Below are positions 17,758-25,915 of a stretch of DNA of 64,000 nt, piece after piece; position 1 is the first letter of the stretch, and every line of letters starts with the position of its first letter. Location: positions 186,001 to 250,000 of the forward strand of contig JAKAFW010000001.1 in assembly GCA_021817845.1 (NCBI GenBank), written 5' to 3'. A model generated the notes under the pieces. The model saw nothing but the letters and a program-made list of their open reading frames with translations. It was not told the DNA's origin and searched no databases. The position numbers and the translations under genes were made by a program. The stretch comes from FEN-1297 sp021817845. GTDB lineage: Bacteria; Bacteroidota; Ignavibacteria; Ignavibacteriales; Ignavibacteriaceae.

Positions 17758-19170
17758 ATGAAAAAAATTATTATTCTATTCGCTCTAATTATTATTTCTT
17801 CGGTTCCATCATTCGCGCAATATGGTTCCAGCGGAGCAAGCGATGCGAGGAGAATGTCATTAGGAAACACATCTAATGCGATATCAAGAGGGATATACTC
17901 AATTGGAATTAATCCGGCAAATCTACTTAACACAGACCAGACAGTGAACTTCACGACGGTGCTTCCGATTCCCAATATATCTGTTATGGGAGGGAGCAGT
18001 TTTATGACTCTAAATGATTTAAATTATTATTTTGGAGGAGTAAACGGTCAATCGCGGGTACTTACTGACAACGATATACAAAATTTCAGCTCTTTATTTT
18101 CAGGCGGGGGGCTGGTATTAGGAAATGCAAATGTTACTCTTTTCTCAATTGGCGTAAAGCTAGCACCGTCAATCGGAACATTTGGGTTTTCAATGAATGA
18201 TGTAGTATCAACCAATGTTACAATTCCACAAGCACTCTCTCAATTAATCGCTGACGGTAATACAACAAACTCGACGTTTAATTTTAATGACATGAGTGCA
18301 AGCGCATGGTGGTTGAGGGATTATTCTTTAACTTATGCGAGAGAAATAACGGAAATACCTCAGAACATCTTTTCAAAGATTGCAGCCGGTATAACGTTCA
18401 AAATGGTACAGGGCTTTGCGTACGTTGGTACACAGCAGGTTAATACATCACTTTCAACGGGTGCGCAAAATCAGCTTACTGTAACTGCAAATAATAGTTT
18501 CTTATCTGCATTTTCAGATAATTTCCATGTAAAATATAGTTATACTACAGATACCACCAAAGGTAAAATGACCCCATTCCCGACTCCTGCAGGAACAGGT
18601 CTTGGAATTGATTTCGGCTTGAGTGCAAGCATCGGCAGCAAATGGAATTTTGGTGTTGCAATAACAGATATCGGAAATATAAATTGGGATAAGAACGCTG
18701 CAATTACGTCTTCATCGGGTCAATTTACGGCAACTGATCTTGTTCAGCAAAGCCAGAGGGATTCTCTGAAGAATAAATTTAAGGGAACAAGTGACAGTAC
18801 AGGCAGTTTTTCGACAAGTTTACCGACGGCGCTAAGGCTAGGAGCTGCATATAAATTTGATTTTGGAGCAAATAGCTGGCCGGGTACATTGCTTGTGGCT
18901 ATGGATATTAACCAAGGCTTTAATGATGTGCCAGGTAATTCTACGAAGACAAGGATATCAATCGGAGCTGAATGGAAACCGATGAATTGGATTCCTTATC
19001 TAAGAACCGGATTTTCATTTGGAGGATTAACGGGATTTCATTGGGGTTTAGGACTAGGTATTGAAGCAGGGGTACTTGAGTTCAACTTAAGTACACTTGA
19101 TATGCAATCTCTAGTAAGCAACTCGGGGAAATATCTTTCAGTTGCATTAAACTCGAGATGGAGATTCTGA
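17758..19170 (+). CDS. Outer-membrane protein, DUF5723-like barrel
   Basis: A 470-residue exported protein with a signal peptide at residues 1-21 ('IIILFALIIISSVPSFAQ'). The mature N-terminus 'SSGASDARRMSLGNTSNAIS' with 'IGINPANL' is typical of the DUF5723/PorV-like group, in which an N-terminal plug-like segment precedes a barrel. Later strands include 'YSLTYAREI', 'GLGIDFGLSASIGSKWNFGV', 'LRLGAAYKFDF', 'ISIGAEWKP' and a final 'YLSVALNSRWRF' with C-terminal Phe. The ribosome site AGGAGGAGG is very strong and overlaps the end of the lipoprotein gene, so tight coupling is expected. A terminator follows at 19199. It may form an envelope complex with the lipoprotein; the substrate is unknown. 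Confidence 0.82.
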   Translation: MKKIIILFALIIISSVPSFAQYGSSGASDARRMSLGNTSNAISRGIYSIGINPANLLNTDQTVNFTTVLPIPNISVMGGSSFMTLNDLNYYFGGVNGQSRVLTDNDIQNFSSLFSGGGLVLGNANVTLFSIGVKLAPSIGTFGFSMNDVVSTNVTIPQALSQLIADGNTTNSTFNFNDMSASAWWLRDYSLTYAREITEIPQNIFSKIAAGITFKMVQGFAYVGTQQVNTSLSTGAQNQLTVTANNSFLSAFSDNFHVKYSYTTDTTKGKMTPFPTPAGTGLGIDFGLSASIGSKWNFGVAITDIGNINWDKNAAITSSSGQFTATDLVQQSQRDSLKNKFKGTSDSTGSFSTSLPTALRLGAAYKFDFGANSWPGTLLVAMDINQGFNDVPGNSTKTRISIGAEWKPMNWIPYLRTGFSFGGLTGFHWGLGLGIEAGVLEFNLSTLDMQSLVSNSGKYLSVALNSRWRF

Positions 19171-19198
19171 CAGGAAGAATGCACATGAATTAGATAAT

Positions 19199-19234
19199 AA
19201 AGACCCGGTTTCAGTGGAACCGGGTCTTTTTTAT
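19199..19234 (+). terminator. Strong rho-independent terminator
   Basis: A 12-bp perfect stem (AAAGACCCGGTT, loop TCAGTGG, AACCGGGTCTTT) is followed by a T-rich tail. It ends the 16194-19170 operon. Confidence 0.92.
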
Positions 19235-19562
19235 TTTTTAAACTTGATGAACCTCGATATAACTAATTTTTTTTCTTCCGTAAAAGATGATTTATTAAGA
19301 TTATTCCGCAATTTGAGATCATATTATAAATTCAACCTGGCAATAATGATACGGCTTCTGAATGAATTAGTAGAAAACAGAAGCCATTTATATTTGCTCA
19401 TTAATTTGGTGCTTAAAGATAAAACAACGAAAAGATAATTATTATTTTCTTAACGCTGGTAGCATCCATCTTTTACTTGAATTAAAATATTTAGAACTAC
19501 AGTCGAAAAAATAATGTGTGGTACTTCTTTTTTCTAAAGATTTTTTTTATCAAATTATAGTT
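19235..19562. other. Leader region of the VCBS-kinase gene
   Basis: No convincing gene. A frame of about 63-74 codons (19214-19438) begins inside the terminator and has no ribosome site or family, so I leave it out. The stretch holds a hairpin GGCTTCTG ... CAGAAGCC (19353-19385) with a 17-base loop, which could be a transcript structure or a site. The promoter for 19563 must lie to its right. Confidence 0.4.
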
Positions 19563-22500
19563 ATGAAAATTATAACAATCAATAGGACGAAGTTGCGGAT
19601 CGCTCTATTTTACTTTTTTGCTTTGGCTTTATTCCTTTTCTCAGTTAACTGCGGTAATAAATCTTCTGTAAATCCCGGGCATAATTTTATTCGGTCCTCT
19701 AAAAAGCATTTGCATGAGAAACCATCCGATTGGATAATTAAAGAACTGGATTATAAATCAAATAATAAATACTGGTTCTCAATAATTTCGAAAAACCATG
19801 AAATATTTTCGTTAACTCAAAATGGTATTGGTTACTATGATGGTCATTCAATAAAAGATATTGTAGATGTCCACGATTATTATATCCCGGATATGGATTT
19901 TAATGAGGGATATATTGCATATTCAGTTCATCCAAAAGGAATCAACTACCAATTAAAGTATATATTATTCATATCGAAGATTAAGAAAAAGGGCAATGAA
20001 TTTAATATTGTTGACTCTCATAAGTTTGTAATTCCGTTTTCGCAAAATATAACAGGCGTAAAGTTTTTAAACAGAAATCAAATCTTAATTACTTCTTTTC
20101 TTGAATATGGAATTGTCAATATAATTACAAAGCCGGATGGTGATTTTAATATATCATTTAATCATTACCCTTTCCGTCATTACAATATTGATGAAAGACT
20201 GCAAATAGCAGCTACATTTAACGATGCAAATATTTTAGTGTTCGGCGGGATGAGCGTTAGTTTATTACAAAAGCTGCCAAATAATAAGTATGAATTAAAA
20301 AGATTATTTAACCTTAACCGGAGTTCGGAATTTAATAGAGCCGATGAAGAAAGGATAATAGGATTAGACTTTGTAGATACTACGTTCGGCATATTTCAAA
20401 CTAATAAAAATCTTTTCTATTACTTGAAGAATCCCGAACTAAATAAATATTCTTTTATCAAAAAGGATTATGTACGATTAGATAATAGCGACAGTATTAG
20501 AACAAGCGACATAGTCGATATTAAATTGCTGGGGGATAGTGATTTTGTATGTCTGACAAATAATGGGCTTCTCCTTGAGCAGAAAATAAATAAGAAATAT
20601 TTTGCCGACAAATCATGGAAAGTTATCGCAAGACTTCCGGTTACAAATCCTTATAATTTAGGAATAATAAACAAAGATTCAATAGTAGTGATCAATCCTG
20701 GTAAGTTATTTTTAATCACGAAAACTTTTAGCAAAGGGCAAAATTTTCATTTCGGATTAAATAAAAATCTTGTTTTTTCAATAGAACGGCTTGCCCAGCT
20801 AGCTTCTTCTTATGGTGTGGGTATAGAGGATTTAGATAACAACGGCATGAATGATATTTATGTAGTTGATGTTTATGATAAGAACAAATTATTCATTTCT
20901 ATTCCTAAGCGAACTAATTTTTTACCAGATAATCTTGCAGAACAAAGAGGAATTGCAGGGGAAGTGTCATCAAATACATCACATAATTTAACCAATGATT
21001 TTGATTTAGGAGTAGCAATAGGGGATATTAACGAGGACGGAGCAGAAGATATAATACTTACCAATCTGTCTTATTCCAATTCACTTTATTTAAATAACGG
21101 GAAAGGTTATTTCCAGGACATTACTAAAGAATATAATTTTAATGTTAATATGTGGCGAAGTGAAGGCGCAATTTTGGGCGATATTAATAACGACGGTTAT
21201 CTGGATGTGTTTTGTACAAGCTTTTTTAAGTCCAATAAGCTTTTTATAAACGATCATGGAATTTCTTTGGATGATAAAACTAATAGCTATAGATTAAATT
21301 CCAGTGGCAGATCAATAAGCGCTGTTTTCGGAGATGTTAATAATGACGGTTACCTGGACCTTTATGTAGGTAATTGGATGAAAGAAAACAAATTGTTTTT
21401 TAATAACGGCAAAGGTGAGTTTATTGATCATACTAAAGAAAGCAATGTCGGAGGAAGCGACTTAAAAGAAACTAATTCTGTTTTCTTTGCAGATCTAAAC
21501 AACGACGGCTATCTTGATTTGTTTGTAGGAAATAGAGCCGGAGGCGATAAATTATATCTGAACAATGGCGATGGAACTTTTAAGGATATTACCAATGAAT
21601 GCGGACTAAATGGAAATTTTCGTACTTACGGTGCCGTGTTCGGTGACTTTGATAACGACGGCTGGCAGGACATTGCAATCGCCTGTTTAGGAGGAATAAA
21701 GATTTTTAAGAACTTGGGTGCCGATAGTACAGGCATGATTCACTTCAAGGATATTACCGATTCTGCTATCCCGCCAGGTATTATTCAGGATTCTTATAAC
21801 ACCGGTTTGGCTACTGCAGATTTTGGGAACAAGGGATTTTTAGATTTAGTAATGAATCAAAACGGCGGTTATACATATTTCTTATTAAATTCAACCAGAT
21901 TGAACGGCAGTAATAACTATCTTTCAGTAAAGGTCGAGGGCGATGAAAGCAATCGAGATGCAGTAGGTGCAAAATTAAAATTGTATCATGGAAATTATCT
22001 TATAGGTTATCGAGAAGTAAGCGGAGGATACGGATATGCAAGCTCCAGTTCCAAGATTCAGCATTTTGGGCTTGGCAGTTTAAAAGATTCATTAATCCTT
22101 GTTGTTAATTTCCCAGCGTCGCATATAACTAAAAGAATTTCAGTAATGCCAAATACTTTTATTACCGTTACGGAAAACAGCGGATTAAAGAGAAATTACT
22201 TTTTAGTTAAAAAAGCCTTACTGAGATTTTTCTATGGGAACGGCTTTATAATTTTAGGTTTAGAAATAATTTTACTTTCAATAATATTTACTTCTCTCAT
22301 ATCTTTTGCTGCACTTAAACTAAAGTTGTACAGAGCAGCGCCGAAGAGATTTTATATAAATTGGAAGATATTAATGTTATCATTAATTGTTTTTTACGCA
22401 GTTAAAATTGTCTCCGTTGAAAGCATGTCGTTCTATTTCGGGCCATCGTATTATATTATCAATTCAACAAATCTTTTTACAGATGAAATCCTTCCTCTGC

Positions 22501-23450
22501 TAATAGCAAGCATTTTTACGATTTCATTTCTACTTTTAATTCGGAACAAGGAATCAAAGAGCATTGCGGGATATAACGTTCCTGATAATTTATTAGCAGT
22601 GCTTAAGAGGTTCGGTCACGGAGAAGGAATGCTGATCATATTACACCGGCTTTCTTTGTTGATTGAAAATATTAATCCGGAAAATGAAGTTCAAAGTAAT
22701 TATGAAAAAGAAGCCCTGGAGAGAATCGGTTCTGCTTTTGCTGAATATAAAAGCGCCGTACTTCCGGAAATTAATCGGATATATAGCTTATTAAATCAGT
22801 TGGATACAAATGGTGAAGAAAGCTTAAAGTACTCAAATTATGCCGTCTCAATTTTACAGAGCAGTGGTCAAATATCGAGTAGCTGTGAACTGCTGCTAAA
22901 CGGAATGTCAGTGAAAGAAAAAATTAAGGCTAAGGGAGAAACTATTCTTTCAATTAAAAAGATTAGAGAAGATTTAACGGGACTGCGAAAAATTGTGCAA
23001 TCTAATTTCTCTATCGATACTGCAGAAGCAATCAACCTTGCAATCAAGAAATTCCGGGAACAGAATCCGGATATTATAATTCAGTTTTATCAAACAAAGG
23101 AAAAGTTAAATGCGATTATATCATCTTCCGATTTTAACGAGTCGATGAATATAATAATTCAAAATGCGATTGATGAATTGCAAGAGAAGAAGATTGAAAA
23201 CAGAGTAATAAAAATTGAAGCCGGCTGTGAGGATGATAGAGTAATAATAAAAGTTGAAGACAACGGGAAAGGAATTCCGGTTGAAAACATATCAAAAATA
23301 TTTTCCGAAGGATTTACGACCAAAGCAAATGGACATGGAATTGGATTAAGCATAGTCAAGAAATGTCTTGCTAATTATGAAGGAGAGATTGCGGCAGCCA
23401 ATAGTGAAGCCGGCGGTGCTTTATTTGTAATGAAGTTGAAGTCAATTTAA
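19563..23450 (+). CDS. Hybrid sensor kinase: VCBS/ASPIC-UnbV propeller fused to histidine kinase
   Basis: I start it at ATG 19563 (1295 residues); an upstream TTG at 19518 would add 15 unlikely residues. A signal-anchor/lipoprotein-like stretch ends 'LFLFSVNC'. Residues ~40-410 are an uncharacterised beta-rich region. Residues ~419-770 hold seven calcium-type FG-GAP/VCBS repeats, e.g. GDINNDGYLD, GDVNNDGYLD, ADLNNDGYLD and GDFDNDGWQD. Residues ~770-870 form an ASPIC/UnbV domain ('SGGYGYASSSSKIQHFGLG'). Three or more membrane helices lie at ~890-1000. A helical region follows, then a HATPase domain with 'QNAIDEL', 'VEDNGKGIP' and 'GHGIGLSIVKK' (about 1198-1265). No textbook H-box is visible; a His in 'GHGEGMLIILHRLSLL' is one candidate. 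A sigma-54 type response regulator starts 12 bp downstream. The VCBS part is normally found in secreted or surface proteins, so sensing outside the cytoplasm is inferred. Confidence 0.85.
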   Translation: MKIITINRTKLRIALFYFFALALFLFSVNCGNKSSVNPGHNFIRSSKKHLHEKPSDWIIKELDYKSNNKYWFSIISKNHEIFSLTQNGIGYYDGHSIKDIVDVHDYYIPDMDFNEGYIAYSVHPKGINYQLKYILFISKIKKKGNEFNIVDSHKFVIPFSQNITGVKFLNRNQILITSFLEYGIVNIITKPDGDFNISFNHYPFRHYNIDERLQIAATFNDANILVFGGMSVSLLQKLPNNKYELKRLFNLNRSSEFNRADEERIIGLDFVDTTFGIFQTNKNLFYYLKNPELNKYSFIKKDYVRLDNSDSIRTSDIVDIKLLGDSDFVCLTNNGLLLEQKINKKYFADKSWKVIARLPVTNPYNLGIINKDSIVVINPGKLFLITKTFSKGQNFHFGLNKNLVFSIERLAQLASSYGVGIEDLDNNGMNDIYVVDVYDKNKLFISIPKRTNFLPDNLAEQRGIAGEVSSNTSHNLTNDFDLGVAIGDINEDGAEDIILTNLSYSNSLYLNNGKGYFQDITKEYNFNVNMWRSEGAILGDINNDGYLDVFCTSFFKSNKLFINDHGISLDDKTNSYRLNSSGRSISAVFGDVNNDGYLDLYVGNWMKENKLFFNNGKGEFIDHTKESNVGGSDLKETNSVFFADLNNDGYLDLFVGNRAGGDKLYLNNGDGTFKDITNECGLNGNFRTYGAVFGDFDNDGWQDIAIACLGGIKIFKNLGADSTGMIHFKDITDSAIPPGIIQDSYNTGLATADFGNKGFLDLVMNQNGGYTYFLLNSTRLNGSNNYLSVKVEGDESNRDAVGAKLKLYHGNYLIGYREVSGGYGYASSSSKIQHFGLGSLKDSLILVVNFPASHITKRISVMPNTFITVTENSGLKRNYFLVKKALLRFFYGNGFIILGLEIILLSIIFTSLISFAALKLKLYRAAPKRFYINWKILMLSLIVFYAVKIVSVESMSFYFGPSYYIINSTNLFTDEILPLLIASIFTISFLLLIRNKESKSIAGYNVPDNLLAVLKRFGHGEGMLIILHRLSLLIENINPENEVQSNYEKEALERIGSAFAEYKSAVLPEINRIYSLLNQLDTNGEESLKYSNYAVSILQSSGQISSSCELLLNGMSVKEKIKAKGETILSIKKIREDLTGLRKIVQSNFSIDTAEAINLAIKKFREQNPDIIIQFYQTKEKLNAIISSSDFNESMNIIIQNAIDELQEKKIENRVIKIEAGCEDDRVIIKVEDNGKGIPVENISKIFSEGFTTKANGHGIGLSIVKKCLANYEGEIAAANSEAGGALFVMKLKSI

Positions 23451-23462
23451 GAAGGATATTAA

Positions 23463-24809
23463 ATGCAAAAGCTACTAATCATAGACGACAGCGTTTCTTT
23501 CATGAACGATGTTGAATTCGTTCTGAAGAATGAATTCCAAATTTTCAAAGCCGAAACAGGCAGCAAGGGATTGGCAGTTATTATGAAGAAAGATATAAAT
23601 CTCGTCCTGCTTGACCTAAAGCTGCCGGATATATACGGTCTTGATATACTTGAAAAAATTCACACTGAAGTCGACCCTCTTTTACCGGTAATAATAATTA
23701 CAGACCATGGTAATGTCCAAACAGCGGTTAAAGCTATGAAGCTTGGCGCTGCCGATTTTATACAAAAAGATTTTAACCGGGAAGTGCTTGTTGAAAAAAT
23801 CCTGCGCGCATTTAAGCAAAGAGAATTAAACATTAAACTAAATGCCTTGGAAGATGCTTTTGATGAAAGCATAGATAAGTTTATTGTGTCCGGCGAAGCT
23901 ATGCGAAAAGTGGAATACGATATAGAAAAATTTGCAAACCAGGACGTACATATATTGTTAACAGGCGAAACCGGTGTAGGCAAAGATATTGTTGCAAGAG
24001 AAATTCATTTAAGAAGTAAAAGAAAAAATAAATTATTCTCGGCAGTTTCTTTACATACTTTAAGCGAGAACTTAATTGAATCCGAATTGTTCGGGCATGA
24101 GAAAGGAGCTTTTTCCGGCGCGGATGAAGCAAAGATAGGTAAGTTTGAAGCTGCAAACGGCGGTACAATTTACCTCCCCGAAATTTCTGAAATAAACGAG
24201 AAGATACAACTGAAGCTTTTGAAATTTATGCAGTATAAGGAAATTAATAAGGTTGGTCAAAAAACAGGCAAAGACATAAAGCTTGATGTTAGACTTGTAG
24301 CAGCCTCTAACAAAAACCTTGAAGAGCTTGTTGAACTGGGAAAATTAAGAGAAGATTTTTACTACAGGATAAAAGTAATCAATATTCATATCCCTCCGCT
24401 GAGGGAACGAAAAGACGAAATAAAAAATTTAGCTGAATATTTTCTAAAGACTTTATCCCGAAAATTTAATAAGAGAGGCTTAGTGCTTCCGTATGAAACG
24501 ATAAAAGCGATGGAAAATTATAATTGGAAAGGGAACGTACGGGAGTTAAAAAATATCATGACCAATGCAGTTGTTAGAGCTGACGACAACCAAATAATCA
24601 ATCCTGATATTTTGCCTGGGCGATGCTTAAAAGAAAATACGCCGACCGGCGATGAGACTTATAAAGTTTCTCTTCAAAAATTTAAGAAAGAATATTTTTC
24701 AAGCCTCATGCAAAAAACCAACGGCAAAATAAATGATGCAGCAGAGATTGCGGGGATAAGCCGGCAGGCGCTTCACAATATTTTGAAGGAGCTATATGAA
24801 TTGGAATAG
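23463..24809 (+). CDS. NtrC-family sigma-54 response regulator
   Basis: A 448-residue cytoplasmic regulator. The receiver domain (1-120) has the acidic pair in 'LLIIDDS', phospho-acceptor Asp in 'LVLLDLKLPD', 'IIITDHG' and Lys in 'IQKD'. The central AAA+ domain (~140-370) has Walker A GETGVGKD, 'SELFGHEKGAFSGAD' (the GAFTGA loop with Ser for Thr) and an arginine-finger region 'REDFYYRIKVINIHIPPLRE'. A Fis-type helix-turn-helix closes the protein ('INDAAEIAGISRQALHNIL'). Odd point: Walker B reads 'GGTIYLPEISE', where the family has 'LDEI', so the first acidic residue is Pro. It is paired with the VCBS kinase upstream. A sigma-54-type promoter with a palindromic upstream site lies ~280 bp downstream and is a likely target. 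Confidence 0.93.
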   Translation: MQKLLIIDDSVSFMNDVEFVLKNEFQIFKAETGSKGLAVIMKKDINLVLLDLKLPDIYGLDILEKIHTEVDPLLPVIIITDHGNVQTAVKAMKLGAADFIQKDFNREVLVEKILRAFKQRELNIKLNALEDAFDESIDKFIVSGEAMRKVEYDIEKFANQDVHILLTGETGVGKDIVAREIHLRSKRKNKLFSAVSLHTLSENLIESELFGHEKGAFSGADEAKIGKFEAANGGTIYLPEISEINEKIQLKLLKFMQYKEINKVGQKTGKDIKLDVRLVAASNKNLEELVELGKLREDFYYRIKVINIHIPPLRERKDEIKNLAEYFLKTLSRKFNKRGLVLPYETIKAMENYNWKGNVRELKNIMTNAVVRADDNQIINPDILPGRCLKENTPTGDETYKVSLQKFKKEYFSSLMQKTNGKINDAAEIAGISRQALHNILKELYELE

Positions 24810-24856
24810 AAAGGAAAAGGGACAAAAAATTATAAAAATAAAACCCTGGAGTAAAA

Positions 24857-24964
24857 ATGGAAAATAAGATGATTATTCCCGCAAATATTATTTATATCGA
24901 CGATTATAAGTTATTAATCGAGTTTGATAACAGGGAAATTAAAAAAGCAACCACCTTATTCTAA
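24857..24964 (+). pseudogene. Truncated DUF2442-like fragment
   Basis: A 35-codon frame follows a GGAG site. It contains 'IPANIIYIDDYKLLIEFDN', the N-terminal pattern of DUF2442 proteins (normally ~80 residues, often paired with DUF4160 genes in toxin-antitoxin-like cassettes). It stops right after 'KKATTLF' and no continuation is visible in any frame downstream. Probably the remains of a lost cassette. Confidence 0.5.
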
Positions 24965-24985
24965 TCGACTAATACCTCTCAGCCT

Positions 24986-25050
24986 ATAAGCTTGAAGGTA
25001 AACTAAACTTTACCTGATGTAAAGATAAGTTTACCTGCTCTTTAGCTTAC
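24986..25050. promoter_or_regulatory. Palindromic upstream activator site candidate
   Basis: An imperfect inverted repeat: TAAGCTTGAAGGTAAACT on the left pairs with AGTTTACCTGCTCTTTAGCTTA on the right (perfect core AGGTAAACT 24996-25004 and AGTTTACCT 25028-25036). A further TTTACC half-site lies inside at 25009-25014. It is centred ~95 bp upstream of the predicted start driven by the sigma-54-type promoter at 25086. That is where NtrC-family activators usually bind. Confidence 0.55.
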
Positions 25051-25085
25051 TATTCAAAAATCTTACAAATCAAACCCTTCCCGTA

Positions 25086-25101
25086 TGGAATATAATTTGC
25101 A
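25086..25101 (+). promoter_or_regulatory. Candidate sigma-54 (-24/-12) promoter
   Basis: TGGAATATAATTTGCA. The GG (25087-25088) and GC (25099-25100) dinucleotides are separated by 10 bases, exactly the sigma-54 spacing, with TTGC at -12. It lies 58 bp before the zinc-ribbon gene and just downstream of the palindrome and the NtrC-type gene. The inner C-A-C of the -24 box is not conserved, hence moderate confidence. Confidence 0.55.
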
Positions 25102-25158
25102 TTTATAAAGGCAAGTTGTGCTGTAAAAATTTTATTAACTAATTGCAAAGGTAAAACA

Positions 25159-25374
25159 TTGGACAAAAAGATAGTCGACAAATTTAAGCTCTGTTTGTCA
25201 TGCGGAAATTTTTGTCATATAGAAGAAGAGCAAATTCATTGTATCGTATGCGGTGAAAAGATGGTAGAAAAATGTCCCAATTGTGAAGCGCCGGTTATTT
25301 ATCCAACGGGAAAATGCTGCCATAAGTGCGGATACGTATACAGGCAAAACGGTATCGATAAAGAAAGTAAATAA
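25159..25374 (+). CDS. Small zinc-ribbon protein
   Basis: A 71-residue cytoplasmic protein with four Cys pairs: CLSC (12-15), CIVC (28-31), CPNC (39-42) and CCHKC (53-57). This suits two zinc ribbons, as in DUF2321-like and double zinc-ribbon proteins. Translation starts at TTG 25159, preceded by AAAGG. No ATG is available before the first Cys pair. It is the first gene after the candidate sigma-54 promoter and lies 54 bp before a lipoprotein gene. The short length and lack of other domains give no clue to function; a protein- or nucleic-acid-binding adaptor is possible. Confidence 0.7.
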   Translation: MDKKIVDKFKLCLSCGNFCHIEEEQIHCIVCGEKMVEKCPNCEAPVIYPTGKCCHKCGYVYRQNGIDKESK

Positions 25375-25428
25375 TATATCAAGTTATTTTGACAACATCA
25401 CATAATAATAATAAAAAGGAAAAACATT

Positions 25429-25857
25429 ATGAAAAAAATATATTATCCTCTGTTAATAGTTATTCTAGTAATAGCTATGTCTGGTTGTAAAAAATCAGAT
25501 AATAACCCGGTAACCCCGCCTCCAACTGTTCCGCCTGATTTTAACATTAGTGCACAGCCTGTTACATTAGCTACAGGCGATGCCGGCCTCACCTTTTCTG
25601 CGCATTGTACTACGGATGATGTAAATTTAATTAAAGTCGTTGTTCAAAATCCGATTGGCAATTCTCAAACTTTTAACGCCAACAATAACTTGTTTCTTAA
25701 AGATGAAGAATTCCAATGCCAGAATGCCGGAACAGGATATGTTAAATATCTCGGCACATGGAGTTTAACATTTGCTGGAAATAAAGCATCCGGTTCTAAA
25801 GCAAGCTTTACTGTAACAAAAACCTTAAGCGTTACAGGTAAAATATCTGCTAATTGA
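25429..25857 (+). CDS. Small lipoprotein
   Basis: A 142-residue lipoprotein. Signal peptide 'IYYPLLIVILVIAMSGC' with lipid-modified Cys20, then a Pro-rich linker ('NNPVTPPPTVPPD') and one ~110-residue beta-sandwich-like domain ending 'SKASFTVTKTLSVTGKISAN', which is Ig-like in composition. The lysine after the Cys is compatible with surface exposure or outer-membrane placement but does not prove it. It lies between the zinc-ribbon gene and the large BNR cargo, all on the plus strand, and may belong to the regulated unit that starts at the sigma-54-type promoter. No known family recognised. Confidence 0.75.
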   Translation: MKKIYYPLLIVILVIAMSGCKKSDNNPVTPPPTVPPDFNISAQPVTLATGDAGLTFSAHCTTDDVNLIKVVVQNPIGNSQTFNANNNLFLKDEEFQCQNAGTGYVKYLGTWSLTFAGNKASGSKASFTVTKTLSVTGKISAN

Positions 25858-25915
25858 ATTTTTGAGTTAAACTAAATAAAAAACAGATTATTTTAAGAAA
25901 TCTGGAGGCAGCAAA

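Noticed and set aside
19214..19438. Open frame of 74 codons before the VCBS-kinase gene
   Set aside because: Its start sits in the terminator stem and no ribosome site or homology pattern is visible for it or its inner ATG. A real small protein cannot be fully excluded.
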